Shown here one piece after another: positions 42,201-53,739 of a DNA stretch of 64,000 nt. The DNA is from Beta vulgaris subsp. vulgaris (taxonomy: Eukaryota; Streptophyta; Magnoliopsida; Caryophyllales; Amaranthaceae): NCBI RefSeq assembly GCF_026745355.1, contig NC_079209.1:27148941-27212940 (forward strand), read 5' to 3'. Positions within the stretch are counted from its first letter, which is position 1, and each line of letters opens with the position of its first letter. A model generated the notes under the pieces. That model saw only the letters and a list, made by a program, of their open reading frames with translations. It had not been told where the DNA came from and searched no databases. A program made the translations under genes and the position numbers.

Positions 42201-45200
42201 AGCACAATACCCTACTTCCAACTCCTTTCTATATCTCCGTGCCAAAGGCAAGTGTTGCATTAATTTTGGAGTGGAGGAAGTATAATAGTTCAACGATCTT
42301 TATGGAAAGGAAAAAGGATACAGAGGGGAGAGAGAGGAAGTAATGATTTTTCAGAATGAGGAGATAACAACAATGTCCTTGACGTAACCACCAACCATTT
42401 TGCAGCAAATATATTTCAAGGGGTGCCTTTACGCAACAACCTTCTATTGAAAGGACATGTATTCTATGTGCAGACATTTCATTCTGGATTCATTCAGAAC
42501 CAAATAGGATATAAAACAGATGGAATTTATCGTCACCTGAAATCCATATCTCGAAAGGACTTGTGAGCAGCTGGTTCATCGATTATTATTCGCATGCTAG
42601 GCCACTCTAAGATTCTGAGACGCCCATCCTGAATGAGAGCAGAGTAAATTGGAAAATGTGCAATAAAGCAGCGGAAAAAGAAAAGATATCATTTTTTATT
42701 ATTTTTGTTGGAAAAGAAAAGCAACCATCACTAAAAATCAATACCACATGAACTTGCCCTTTTCTAATCCCTTCTTCAAATCAAAATTTTAGACATCTTA
42801 CCTCTCCACCCATACCAAGTTTGCATCCATCAATGCTAAAAGCTACACAATTTTGCAGTCCAACACCTTCTAGAGATGGTGCTTCTTTAGCCAACAGTTT
42901 TGTAGATGTTTCTTGGACACATAATTCAAATATCCTGCGTTTTAAAAAAATTATGTTAATGCTTCTTCAGACTAAGTAAAAAGGTGAAGATAGGTGTCAA
43001 CTGCAAACACTGAACAACAGTCTATGCTGCTCATATGTGGAAGCTCTATCATGTGCAAGCAATAAAATAAGGGCAATTGTAAAAAAATTTGCATAAAGGA
43101 GTCCCCTATTGTGTACTTTGTTCCCAGAGTTTGGTGGACATAGAGGAACAACAGTTAATATGTAAAAATCTAATGTGTGTTGCATTGGGCTATGGAAGAA
43201 TCAGGTCCTATGAACAAACTTACAGCTGCATGGCCTTACAAACATGTGCTCTTAAAACCATGGGCAGATCTAGGGGGTGGCCTACGCGTGCCACAGCCCA
43301 ACGATGATCCAGAAAATCGATAATGTTTTTTTCTTCTTTTGGAGTCTTATTAGCATAAATTTGTAATAGATTAGTTGGCGATATTTTCCTGTCACCAACT
43401 TAAAACATGGCTTGAAATTCCGTGTTCGATTGCCAAACAATCTCAGCCTTTTTGGTCTTTTGGCTACGCAAAGTACTTTCGGTCACTTGGCTTACTCTAG
43501 TTTTTATTTTCTCTGTTTTCTTTTATTTTTGGAGGTGATGTTATGAGATTACCCTTGTCTCATTACCATATTGAATTGCAGATTGGGTTTTCAATTTTTA
43601 TTTTAGCATTTTTAATAATCTTGTATACTCTTGGATTGTTATGGTTTGATTGAAAGTTAAACCATAGAATAATAATGCAAGAAAACATTTCTTTTTGATA
43701 GATTAAATTTCTTTCAGTACTCCCGTTGTTTTGTAATACTCTTTTACATTTCTCCTCTTCATTTATCTCATAATACTATTTACACTTCTTGTGGAAATGA
43801 TACCTCTATTTTAATACATCTCCTGCTCACTACTTACAAATTATGGCCCTTCTCACTCTCCCATTTATATAAATGTAACCCACTATCTCTAATCACATCT
43901 ACTTTTTTAATTGGAATATACCCCACAGTTTTCTATTGCATTTACTTTGACAGAGTATTATTTATATTTCAATGAAAAATATAAATACATATATGTATAT
44001 ATATATTCCCCACCGTTTTCTAATAAGAAAACTCTTATGGTGAGAACTACCTGAATGAGCAAAAACTTCATGAAATGAGCCAAAAAGTAAAAAGTGAGCA
44101 AAAATATAAAATAAGTAGAAAATATTAAATGAACAAAATTGTAAAATGAGTAAAATGTACCTAAAAAGTTAAACGAAAAAAATGTAAAATGAGCAAAAAC
44201 GTTGCGAAATGAGCATAAATATGTTGAATGAGTAAAAACATAACATAAGCAAAACATAAAATGAGCAAAAACATTGTGAAATGAGAAAAAAGTTCGTAAA
44301 ATAAGGTAAAATTGGTGGTTCTCACTAAGGGTGGTTCTCATATGAACTTAAACCTCAATGTATATATATTTGAATTTATGTGTCATCTGAATTTCTTTTT
44401 CAATGGAAATTCACTTCTCTCATTATATATCCAAACAAAAGATAACGAACCCCCCCCCCCCCCCTTCCCCTCCAAATTCCCCATTCCGAACATACTCTAA
44501 GTCGATTTGAGCAACATCCTCTAGAGAGGGCTAGGACAATTATTTCAGCCAAGCTTGAGTAATGAATAAAAATTACGCAGTAACTATTCATGAATTTCAA
44601 ATGCTACTAACTAATTAACATACTCGGAGGTCATAACCGATACAGGTATCATTCTTCTAGAAATGCATTAAGGCAACATACACAGCAAATATTATAGATT
44701 CCAAGACAAACAAATTTTCTAGGTATGATTAGAAAAAGAAAGATAGACTAACTTGCAGTCACCAGAGGAAGTAGCACAAATGATTTGATCCCCATTAGGG
44801 TGCACCGCAATGCTCACTGGCTCTCCATCTTCAATTTCCTGTTCAGTCTGTAAACAAACCACAATTTCAAGTTCCAAAAATCAGTCAGAAAATTTAATTT
44901 TCTCGTCATATTACCAGCAACATATTACAACAACAACAATAAAGTCTTAAACGTCTACTAACATGAACCCTCATAAAAAATCGTTTCGATGACAAATAAA
45001 ACAATAAAAGAAACGGAACTATGTGACACAATAAATATCCCATCTACTTTTATACATGCGTCAAAATCTCACAAAATTTGGCCATATATTCTAACCCATA
45101 AGGCATAAATTCATAATATAACTTTCTATAATGAGTAAAGTACCAGTGGAGAAGATTCGAGAGTAGTAGTTTTAGGATCAAATGAAAAAATCTCGAGCTT

Positions 45201-45311
45201 TGATTTCGCAGAAGAAGATTTATAAGACTTTCCTAGAATCACAAAATTGACATTTTCTGGCCTTTTGATCCACTTCCCACATCTCGCAATACCAACGTTT
45301 TGCAATTCCAT
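39212..45311 (-). CDS. PHF1: SEC12-like WD40 ER protein, PHF1-type, 10 exons
   Basis: Exons in transcript order: 45311-45144, 44847-44753, 42934-42802, 42628-42537, 41424-41325, 41249-41177, 41072-40949, 40701-40579, 39555-39485, 39396-39212. All junctions are GT/AG, phases close exactly, and the product is 387 residues. WD40-type blades run from about residue 60 to 300 (EPVSIAVHPNGDQIICATSS, DGRLRILEW, FLVSTSTDGSARVWN, GSKDGDFCVVDV), then VTKLTVPADW and one membrane segment (about 331-352, YTLLLILLLASAVAFYIF), with a short acidic tail. This is the plant SEC12-like family; PHF1 aids ER exit of PHT1 phosphate transporters. By sequence it could be the paralogue STL2P; adjacency to SEX4, as in Arabidopsis, favours PHF1. 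Start is the first Met, followed by GKWIKRPENVNFV. Confidence 0.9.
42042..42280. mobile_element. Stowaway-type MITE in PHF1 intron
   Basis: Inverted ends CTTCCTCCGCTCCAAAATTA and TAATTTTGGAGTGGAGGAAG with TA duplications at 42040-42041 and 42281-42282; 239 bp. It lies in the intron between exons 42628-42537 and 41424-41325. TIRs are nearly perfect, so it is among the younger elements here. Confidence 0.88.
42935..44752. other. Large PHF1 intron, no gene seen
   Basis: A 1.8-kb intron. It holds a GTACTCCCGTTGTTTTGTAA word near 43722 resembling a decayed Stowaway end, a tract at 44050-44290 with repeated AAAATGAGCAAAA words, and a C-run near 44450. No coding or RNA gene supported. Confidence 0.5.
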
Positions 45312-46076
45312 TGATGACCCACTTGTTCAAATCAAATTCAGAGAAAAACCCAATTATCAGAAATCTCAATTATCTCGAAAATCCGGGATATTTGGCGAAA
45401 GATATGTAATTGGAAAGGTATTTGTTAGTTTGTTTGGTGGGCTTAAAAAGGAGGAGCGAAAGTGGGCCCCAACTAGACGTGAGTGTTGCAAAGTCTAAGC
45501 AGTTCTAAACGACAGCTAATTGGGATGATAATGGCAAGTGGTATGGATTTACAGAGTGAGTCAAAGTCAACGGATGGATGATTACTTTATCAAGTAAGTT
45601 AAGGAATATATCAGTGTGCATGGCTGGGGTTGACAATGTGCTGTGGATATTCGGTTCTCTCTCTTTTTTTTTTTTTCTTTTTTTTTTTGAGGAATTCCCC
45701 TCAAGTTTGAATTATTTAAGTTGGGAGACTGGGAGTGGACAACATAAAATAGTTGAGAAAAATTATCCCCAGTTTTTAGGTTTAATAGCTAGATCATGGG
45801 CTTGTGAAGGTTAATCTAAAAATAAGCTAAAAGATAAAAGATAGAACAATTACTAATAGATTAGATTCCATTCAAATATTAATATCTAACTAAAATTGAA
45901 AAAACCTCTCAAAAAAAAATTACAATTGAAAAATATTGGGAAAATATTTATATTTTTCTATCTTGATATTAGGAAATGTTATGGTCATACTCGTGTTTAG
46001 TTGGTAGTTTGATGACACCATTTTTTTAAAAAAAAAAAAAGAAAAATTGGTTTTTCATATACATTGGTACTACTAT
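45312..46076. other. PHF1 upstream region
   Basis: Should hold the PHF1 promoter. I see only a weak TATA-like TTTTTAAG on the minus strand about 140 bases upstream of the start codon. The left end of CACTA copy 2 begins 766 bases upstream of the start codon. Confidence 0.35.
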
Positions 46077-47436
46077 CACTAGGGGAAAAAACATAAAGGG
46101 CTGCGCAGGAAGGGCTGCGCTTTTCGTAAAAGCGCAGCCCTACTAGTGAAGGGCTGCGCTTATTTAAAAAAGCGCAGCCCTTCACTAGTAGGGCTGCGCT
46201 TTTTTAAATAAGCGCAGCCCTTCTGTAGGTAAGAAGGGCTGAAAAGCGCAGCCCTTCTGCTTAGTAGGGCTGCGCTTTTTTAAAAAAGCGCAGCCCTTCC
46301 TGAAAAAATTTGAAATTTCGGAATCGCGGGCTTTGAAATATTGAGCGGGGATTCGTCAAATATATTATCTCTCATTCTCTCTCCTCTCTCACGTCCCTCA
46401 TTATTCATTTCCTCCTTCTCTCTCATCCTCTCTTCTCTCTCAAAATCTCCCATAAACATTTGCAACAAAAACCTTGAAATGATTTGCACTAAACATGGCG
46501 ACGGAGTCCGATTGCCTATTGTGATACCTTTTCGGAAGCGGAACGAGCCAACGAGTCAAACTCACCGTATGCCGTGACGTTTAGGCTTTTTAAGCCATCC
46601 GAGTTCGTTTAAGCCTCCAAATAGCCATTTTAAGTTTTTCCGAAATTTTTTTTTTCCTTAAATTATGTATTTGGGTTTTGTTTTATGTATTTAAACATTA
46701 TTAGGTTGTAGTTCTTGTATTTTCAGATCTATAATGTTCTTGTATACTTCTCTTTGTTTATATATTTTGATTAATGTTCTTGTATACTTCTCTTTGTTTA
46801 TATGTTTTGATTAATGTTCTTGTATACTTCTCATTGTTTTGATTAATGTTCTTGTATACTTCTCTTTGTTTATTTTGATTAATGTTATTCTTGTATGCTT
46901 TCTTTGTTTATTTTGATTAATGTTCTTGTATGCTTCTTTTTCTATATAATTTCTTGTATTTTCATCTTTGTTTTGATTAATGTTCTTGTATATTATTGTA
47001 TACTTTCTTTGTATATTAGTTTTTGTTCCTTTTTTCATTTTCGTTTCATTTTTTTATTGTTTTGGGTTTAGTATTTTCGTTTCGTTTCTCTTCTCTTCTG
47101 TTTAATTTCAGAAAATGTGAGATTATGAGTAAAAAAATGACAAAATTTTTTTTTTTTTATTTTTATTTTTTTTTGGTAGGAAGGGCTGCGCTAGTTAGGA
47201 AAAAGCGCAGCCCTTTAGCCCAGAAGGGCTGCGCTTTTTCTTAACTAGCGCAGCCCTTCTGGGCTAGAAGGGCTGCGCTTTTTCCTAACTAGCGCAGCCT
47301 TTCTAGCTTAAGGGCTGCGCTTTTCTAGCGTAGCCCTACTTAAAAAGTGAAGGGCTGCTACTGAAAGGGCTGCTGTCAAAAAACGCAGCCCTACATGCCT
47401 TTTTTAGCGCAGCCCTTCTTCATTTTTCCACTAGTG
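46077..47436. mobile_element. Non-autonomous CACTA element, copy 2
   Basis: Ends CACTAGGGGAAAAA and ATTTTTCCACTAGTG with TSD TAT (46074-46076, 47437-47439); 1360 bp. Same family as 36324-37647: same AAGGGCTGCGCTTTT subterminal arrays, same leader-like CT-rich block and a >50-base identical stretch near 46590-46640. The internal minisatellite (GATTAATGTTCTTGTATACT unit, about 46735-46990) has more copies than in copy 1. Confidence 0.9.
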
Positions 47437-47439
47437 TAT

Positions 47440-49167
47440 GAAAGTTTGTGGTATTATTGTTTTATCGGTTTTTCTAACCTATGACCTAGTGTCAATGGCG
47501 GATACAAGAAATAGAGTTTGGGGTAGTGTATTTTTGTTATTGTATCAAACGTAAAAAAAAAAAAATTGCATTTTCATTAGGTGTCCTCTTGAATATATAA
47601 AAAAATACCCTTGAACTTTACCATCTTGTTTTTTCTTCATGATTCTGAAATATATTTATACGCATAACACAAATATCCCTTCACTAATCCTCAACTCCTA
47701 TAGTATTTTTCTTACTCGTATTACATTTAAAAGCAATACTAAAAAATCAACCTAGCAAGTCACAAATTCGCAACATAATAATTTGTCTATATTCAAATAT
47801 TCACAAGTCACATGTTACATATTCACTACAAAATCACAATATAAATTCCCATATATTTTATGAAAATATATTAATTCAGAGTGATTGGGTGATCCAAAGT
47901 GTTGTCAAACCTCTTAACATTGAATTTTCATTGGTCAATCATACATTAAAATGTTAATTATATTACACTTCTCTTTCCAATTTACTGCACATATATTAAT
48001 ATTTTATTCTATGTGTATAGGAGAGTTTGCAACCTTTAGGTCAACAAACATTTTCCCAATGAAAAATCCAAAATTATGTATATTGAAAATAGGCAATATT
48101 TTCATATAAAAAATAAAATAATTTTTTTTATTAAGCCACTAATGATTTCTTGGGGAAAGAAAAAATGGATGAATTACATCATATTATTGGATATTGTTGG
48201 TGCAAAATCAGTTCGTTGACCTTGCAAACAAGTCAATGGACACCCAATAGTTTAGTATTGAATGCCTTGGGAGATTTAATCCCTGGGGATTACCGGTTTT
48301 AATTGGATAAAACCTTACTAACGTACTCTGTTGTAATTTAATTAATGATCAAACTACAACAAATTAACTTCAGGCAACAAACAATAAATTGAGCAAACAA
48401 TAATTAATCTCTTAAGTAAAGTATAAGATTCCCATACATGCCACAGACCTCGAGATGAATTTTACAACACACAAAAGGATAAGTCAGACTGGACAACTAA
48501 AGAGGAGACACGAAGGTTATTACCTCCATGGTTCCTTGTTTCAATTGGAGAGTTTGAGACCTTGTCTATGGCGCTAGAACATGCTCGGATGCCAAAGTTA
48601 AATCTAGAGAACTAAACTATACCCCCGGAAGGGGGTTGGCTATGCTAAAGCTAGGCTACATTAAGGAATTAAGAAATGCAGTTTGATGAGTTATTTGTTG
48701 TCATTTGCTTGATAATGATTTATCTATTTATATAGAATCATGATATGTAACTTTCGTGTATGCTAGGGAGGGAAAAGATTTGAATCATATTTGATTCCAA
48801 CCTTAACCGCTTTCTGGCGCTAAATAATTGTTGCCTTCTAATGCACGTTTGTTTTCATGTTGAATCACCCTTTGATTGTTCTCTTTTGATTGTTATTCTT
48901 CTATTACCTCTGACTTTCATCTCTTGGTAGTTTAGATGGCCCTCCTTTGGGTCTTATTGACTTTGGCTTCTATTAACTTCACTTAATGCGCTTTATACTT
49001 TCATTAGGCCCTTATGTTAAAGCATAAATTCAATCTTTTGAGGTTTGATTCGATGTACTACATTAAATGTTACTTGACATCAAAAAATGGTAGTAATAAG
49101 TTGCCCCCCTGATTTGTGGAGTGATGTACTCAACACCACAACACAAATTATGAGCAGAGAGGGACTT
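47440..49167. other. Gene-free AT-rich stretch
   Basis: No supportable gene. A TGTTGGTGCAAAATCAG word at 48195 could be an LTR start but I found no matching end or duplication. Confidence 0.4.
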
Positions 49168-49895
49168 CTAATGGTTACAGCTAATATCATCCAATAGTGT
49201 TATGAATGTGACTTCTTCCATTGTTTGAAGGTGGTCAATAAATGCTCTTTTAGGATGACTAAGATTAGTTAAGAAGAATAATCTTTCATGTATTCCTTCA
49301 CCTTTCTTTCTAGCTGTTGTGAAATCTATTAAGAAAGTTTCCTCAAGATTCACATTTGCCAGGTCCTTTGATAATAACCAACAATGATTTATATCATAGG
49401 TCATAAGATCACACCATATCTGACATGCACATTTGTACTGAACTAAGACTCTTGATGATGATCCATCCACCATTCTGTAGACTTTAACCTTCTTCTTAGT
49501 TCCTTTGACAAATAGCCTTTTCAGATATCTCCAAGGAATATTAAGTTTCCATATCTCTTCTGTGACGACTTTGCCCATGATTTGCAAACTAGAAGAGACG
49601 TAATCTGATCAGTCTGTTCGAACTTAGGAAGTATCAGTTCTTTTATGAAATCTAGATTGGACCCTATTTTGAAGGCCTTATATTCTCTTTCTTTCTCCGA
49701 ATCTTGTTGCATAACATGATTATCTCCAAAGTATTTTTGAGTAGAGGAGATCCATTTAGTAGATTCAGTCCTAATATATTCATCATTATCTCTAGATATG
49801 ACATTCAATGCCTTATGATGATTTGGGCATTTTGATGGACATGTCATATTCTGTGGAGTAGGTTGGTGAAACACGGGAAGATATGTGTAATCCAT
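49168..49895 (-). pseudogene. Unknown tandem family, copy C (frameshifted)
   Basis: Begins MDYTYLPVFHQPTPQNM at 49895. The frame 49895-49521 carries STKWISSTQKYFGDN, FKIGSNLDFIKELILPKFEQ and LLVCKSWAKS; the continuation VVTEEIWKLNIPW to VLVQYKCACQIW is in another frame (49587-49168). A frameshift near 49570-49585 joins them. The L-P-K-F...LLVCKSW stretch loosely recalls an F-box, but I would not call it one. Paralogues lie at 50316 and 51411. Function unknown; likely a broken gene. Confidence 0.6.
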
Positions 49896-49924
49896 TTTGA
49901 TTTAAGCTTAGAATCTTTTGGAGA

Positions 49925-50068
<144 letters not shown>

Positions 50069-50315
50069 TATGATCGTCTTACTTCAATTATATATATATA
50101 TATATACACACATATGATCGTCTTACTTCAATTTGGTGAATCAAAAACTTATGCTAAAGCAATTGAATAATTGAAAATATATTATTGAATAAGATTACCA
50201 TTTGAGGTAACTTCGTTACATTTATATTATGACTTATATTTTATGAAAATAAAGTCATTAATGAAGTTTTAATTTAAAAAACCTTGCATTTAGAGATAAC
50301 ATTTTGAAGTCTTCT

Positions 50316-50981
50316 CTACTCAATGTCTTTACCATCCCCGTATTCACTGGCTTCTAATTCATATCCTGCATTGCTCTTGGTAACTTTGAAGTAGTCGTCA
50401 TCTTCAGGGGAATATTTAAACTTTTCTTCGAAGAGATTCCTTTGGTAACTTTTATCCCAAGCATATATCCAGTCGACCAGCGCAACATACATCCAAGAAA
50501 AGAAGTGCTCTTGGACCAACAACTTTCATAGTTCACACATACACTTAAAGTGAACTATTCTCCCCTGATGTTCATCTTGACCCTCTTTCATTATCACTAA
50601 TTTAAGGGAGGACTTGGTACAAGAAAGAACTAGACTCTTTGCATATGTCCACTTCATTTTCGGAGGTCGTGGGAAGTTGAAGATTGTAGAGACCTCATTT
50701 CCCCACTTTTTGCAAACTGTTAGCAGTTTGTCTTGTGATTCCTCATCTAATTTAGGCCAAATGTAGATGGATAATAGGTTTATGTTAGAACTAACCTTCG
50801 TAGCGGTTGATTCAGCTAGTTCAGGATCTCTTGGCTCCACCATAGCTTCATCTCCAAAAACTCGTGCCATCTTCTCTACCCATCTGGCTCTTTCATTTGT
50901 AATGAAAGATCCCTTGTCTTCCTCTGTGCCGTTGAAAGCAAAACGATCATTAAAACAATCATCATCAAACTTAGCTACCAT
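50316..50981 (-). pseudogene. Unknown tandem family, copy B (one in-frame stop)
   Basis: Starts MVAKFDDDCFNDRFAFNGTE at 50981 and runs through RARWVEKMARVFGDEAMVEP, NLLSIYIWPKLDEESQDKLL, TVCKKW and VHFKCMCEL. A TGA at 50526-50528 then interrupts the frame, which stays open after it (KLLVQEHFFSWMYVALVDW) to 50316. Copy A has Trp at the matching place, so a TGG-to-TGA change is likely. About 222 codons in all. No known domain assigned. It is the best-preserved copy and could still yield a 151-residue protein. Confidence 0.6.
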
Positions 50982-51410
50982 ATTTGCATATGGCTCGTTA
51001 TGCTAGTATGCTATGGCTATGCTTCTTAAAATATTAAGCCAATTTGTTCAATGGTTATATTTTGTGATAAATTTTGGGGTTAGTTAATAGTTAAGAACTT
51101 TTAACCCCTTTTCAAGAAGTGTTTGGCCTTTTCTTTAATTATCATTTATTTTAAAATTATCAATTTGTTGATAAATCTAAAACTTATGTATCGGTTTTTA
51201 GGCGTTTGTGCCTAAGAATAAATTCCTTGGGTTTATTGTTCATTTCATGAACAATGATATTCAAGCTCACAATTTTTTAATGTGATCCGGGGATATATTA
51301 AAAAAAAAAGAATAACAAGATAAAAATTACTTATGAAATAATATAGCTTAATCATGAAATATCTTTAAGAAGATATTTATTAACTAAATTCAAAATAGAT
51401 ACATAGTTTC

Positions 51411-52087
51411 CTAGGAAAGATCCAAACTACGCACTATTACTAGGACTACTAAGACATCTAAGACATTTAAAACGTTGCTGGATCTATCAAGCACGAAGAT
51501 GGGCCAAACTAATGATGATTTGTGGTTCCTCATCTTCATCAACATCATCATCATCTGAGTAATATTCGCATGGGAATATAAGGACGCCTTCTCCCAACAA
51601 ACTTTCATCCCACAATAAGCAAGTACACTTATATTGCATGAGTTTTTTGAAACTCATATTTTCTCCCAATTGGATGACCCTATACTTTCTGTTGAATACC
51701 CCAAGCTTTCTTCGCAGATTATGGACTTGTGGTATTTCAACGTGAGTTCAGGGGGGGGGGGGGAAGTATTGTTTTGCAATGCATTCTCCCCATGCTTTAT
51801 GGATGCTCATTAGCGTTAGAAACTCACCTTTTTTCTATTTTTAGCCAAAGATGTGATGTTAGGAAATCCACATCGCTTCCAATGATAGTGGCATCGGACC
51901 ATTTTTCCTTGGCATCTCCATATTGAACCTTTGGATACCTTCTAAAGAGTCGTGTGATCTTAGACTGTCACTTCTTTATCTCCTCATCTTTGAATTCCTT
52001 CCAGTCCTCTTGTGTTAATGTCTAAATCAAATCGATGCCTCCAACATTCCCCCGGGAAGGTAAAGAAGATATTTGTTGATTAGCCAT
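51411..52087 (-). pseudogene. Unknown tandem family, copy A (decayed)
   Basis: Starts MANQQISSLPSRGNVGG at 52087; in-frame stops follow within 50 codons. Further on, TRLFRRYPKVQYGDAKEKW, IGSDVDFL and, in another frame, LMQYKCTCLLWDESLL with an acidic tail (YYSDDDDVDEDEE) align with copies B and C. A G-run near 51751 may be one of the breaks. CACTA element 3 ends 67 bases upstream of its start codon. Confidence 0.55.
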
Positions 52088-52153
52088 ATTCAAGGATTTT
52101 TGGATTTTGATAGGAAAACAAAATATTAGGAGTAAAATCCTCATAGCTAGAAT

Positions 52154-53627
52154 CACTAGTAGAAAAACGACGATTTGCGTCCCCTGATTTGCGTCGCACT
52201 GAAATGGAAATGACGCAAAAGGGTCATTTGCGTCGCACACGAAGAACAGTGCGACGCACATCATGTGTAAATGAGCACCAGTATGAGCTATATGTGTCGC
52301 ATATACCATATGTGCGTTGCAAAAGCCCAATGTGCGTCGGACCTTCAGGCACATATGACGCAAATCGTCTTCGAGGATCTGCGTCGCATGTTAGTTTAGC
52401 GCGTTGCAAAAGCCCAATTTGCGTCGGACTTTGTGACCCGTCCGACGCAGATCCGCGGCCCACAAATTTAGGTTTAACCGTATCACCCCGATGTACCAAT
52501 TTGAAAGGAAAGGAAGGTAAACTTAAACCTAAAAACTAAAACTCCAGCAGCCGCTTTCTCTCAATCTCTCTGAAGTCTCACCCTCAAACCCTAAGTCATC
52601 TCCCTCTCGCGTCTCTCTCTCTCACCCTCAAACTCTCTCTCTCTCTCTCTCCGCCGAACGAACAACGAACAAACTCTTCGTCGACGACGTATAATCGACT
52701 TCGTCGACGGCGTACAACAGAACACTTTCTCTCTCCGGCGACTTGGTTTTTTATGGATGAAACTCTCTCTCTCCGGCGACTTTGAGTTTGATATGAACGA
52801 ACACTCTTCTCTCTCACTTTGACAGGTTCCGTTTTTTTTTTCAAATTTTCAATCTGATTTTATAATTTCCAAGTCTACAATTTTCTTTTTCCAGATCTAC
52901 AATTTCGTTTTTTCATTTTTCATTGTTTAGATCTAATTTTTTTTCAGATCTACAATTTCTGTTTTTTTACTTTTTATATCTGATTTTTTATTGACTTTTT
53001 TTTTCTTATTTTCATTTCCAGATCTGTTTTTGGTTTTTCTGGAAGTCTTCTTCATCGAAAATTGGAGGAAATTGAAGGAAATTGAAGTTTTTGGTGCTTT
53101 TGTCTTCCATAATCAGTTTCGTTTTGTGTAGGAGTTGTAAATTATGGAATTTTGGTGGTTTATTGTTTTGTATTAGAGTTGTAAATTATGATATTATAAT
53201 ATTATGGAATTATGTTTGTTTATTCTGTTGTGTTCGAATGCCTTCTTCTTCTGTTCGAATGCAATATTAGTTCGAATTTTGGTGGTTATGGAATGCAGTA
53301 AGCTAGTTCATAAAATTAATTTTTTTTATTAAGACAGCAATTTGCGTCGCACCTAGCCCAAGGTGCGACACAAATCAATCATGTGCGTCGCACACTACGC
53401 AATGTGCAACGCACATTACCTTCTGAAGTACTCTGAATTGGGCTGGGATAGTCATCTGCGTCGCACCGTATACAAGGTGCGACGCAAATAGATGAAGATC
53501 TGCGTCGTTTCTGCATTCGACGCAGATCATTGATAGGTCATTTGCGTCGAGACCTGTGCCGTCGGACCCATGTCCGACGCAAATAGGGGTCTCGGGTCCG
53601 ACGCAAATCAACCTTTTTCCACTAGTG
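52154..53627. mobile_element. Non-autonomous CACTA element 3
   Basis: Ends CACTAGTAGAAAAACG and CTTTTTCCACTAGTG, TSD AAT (52151-52153, 53628-53630), 1474 bp. Both subterminal regions are arrays of TTTGCGTCGCAC-type words in alternating orientation. The middle repeats the layout of copies 1 and 2: a CTCTCTC leader (52550-52830) and then T-rich intron-like DNA with many CAGATCT words. The motif sequence is unrelated to the AAGGGCTGCGC family. Confidence 0.88.
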
Positions 53628-53739
53628 AATGATATATTTATAATACAACCACCATAACTGTCATCCCTATTTTCTAAGGTATGTGAGGCCTTGGAAGTTT
53701 GTCTATTCAGATAACGTATTACATATTTTTATAACTAAC

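Noticed and set aside
43722..43960. Possible further Stowaway MITE in the PHF1 intron
   Set aside because: Only the left end resembles a Stowaway TIR; no right TIR or TA duplication could be matched.
48195..49086. Possible LTR starting TGTTGGTGC
   Set aside because: No matching CA end with a target-site duplication and no second copy in the window.
52189..52539. 116-codon frame and overlapping 91- and 113-codon frames
   Set aside because: They arise from the TTTGCGTCGCAC arrays of CACTA element 3, which leave several frames open.
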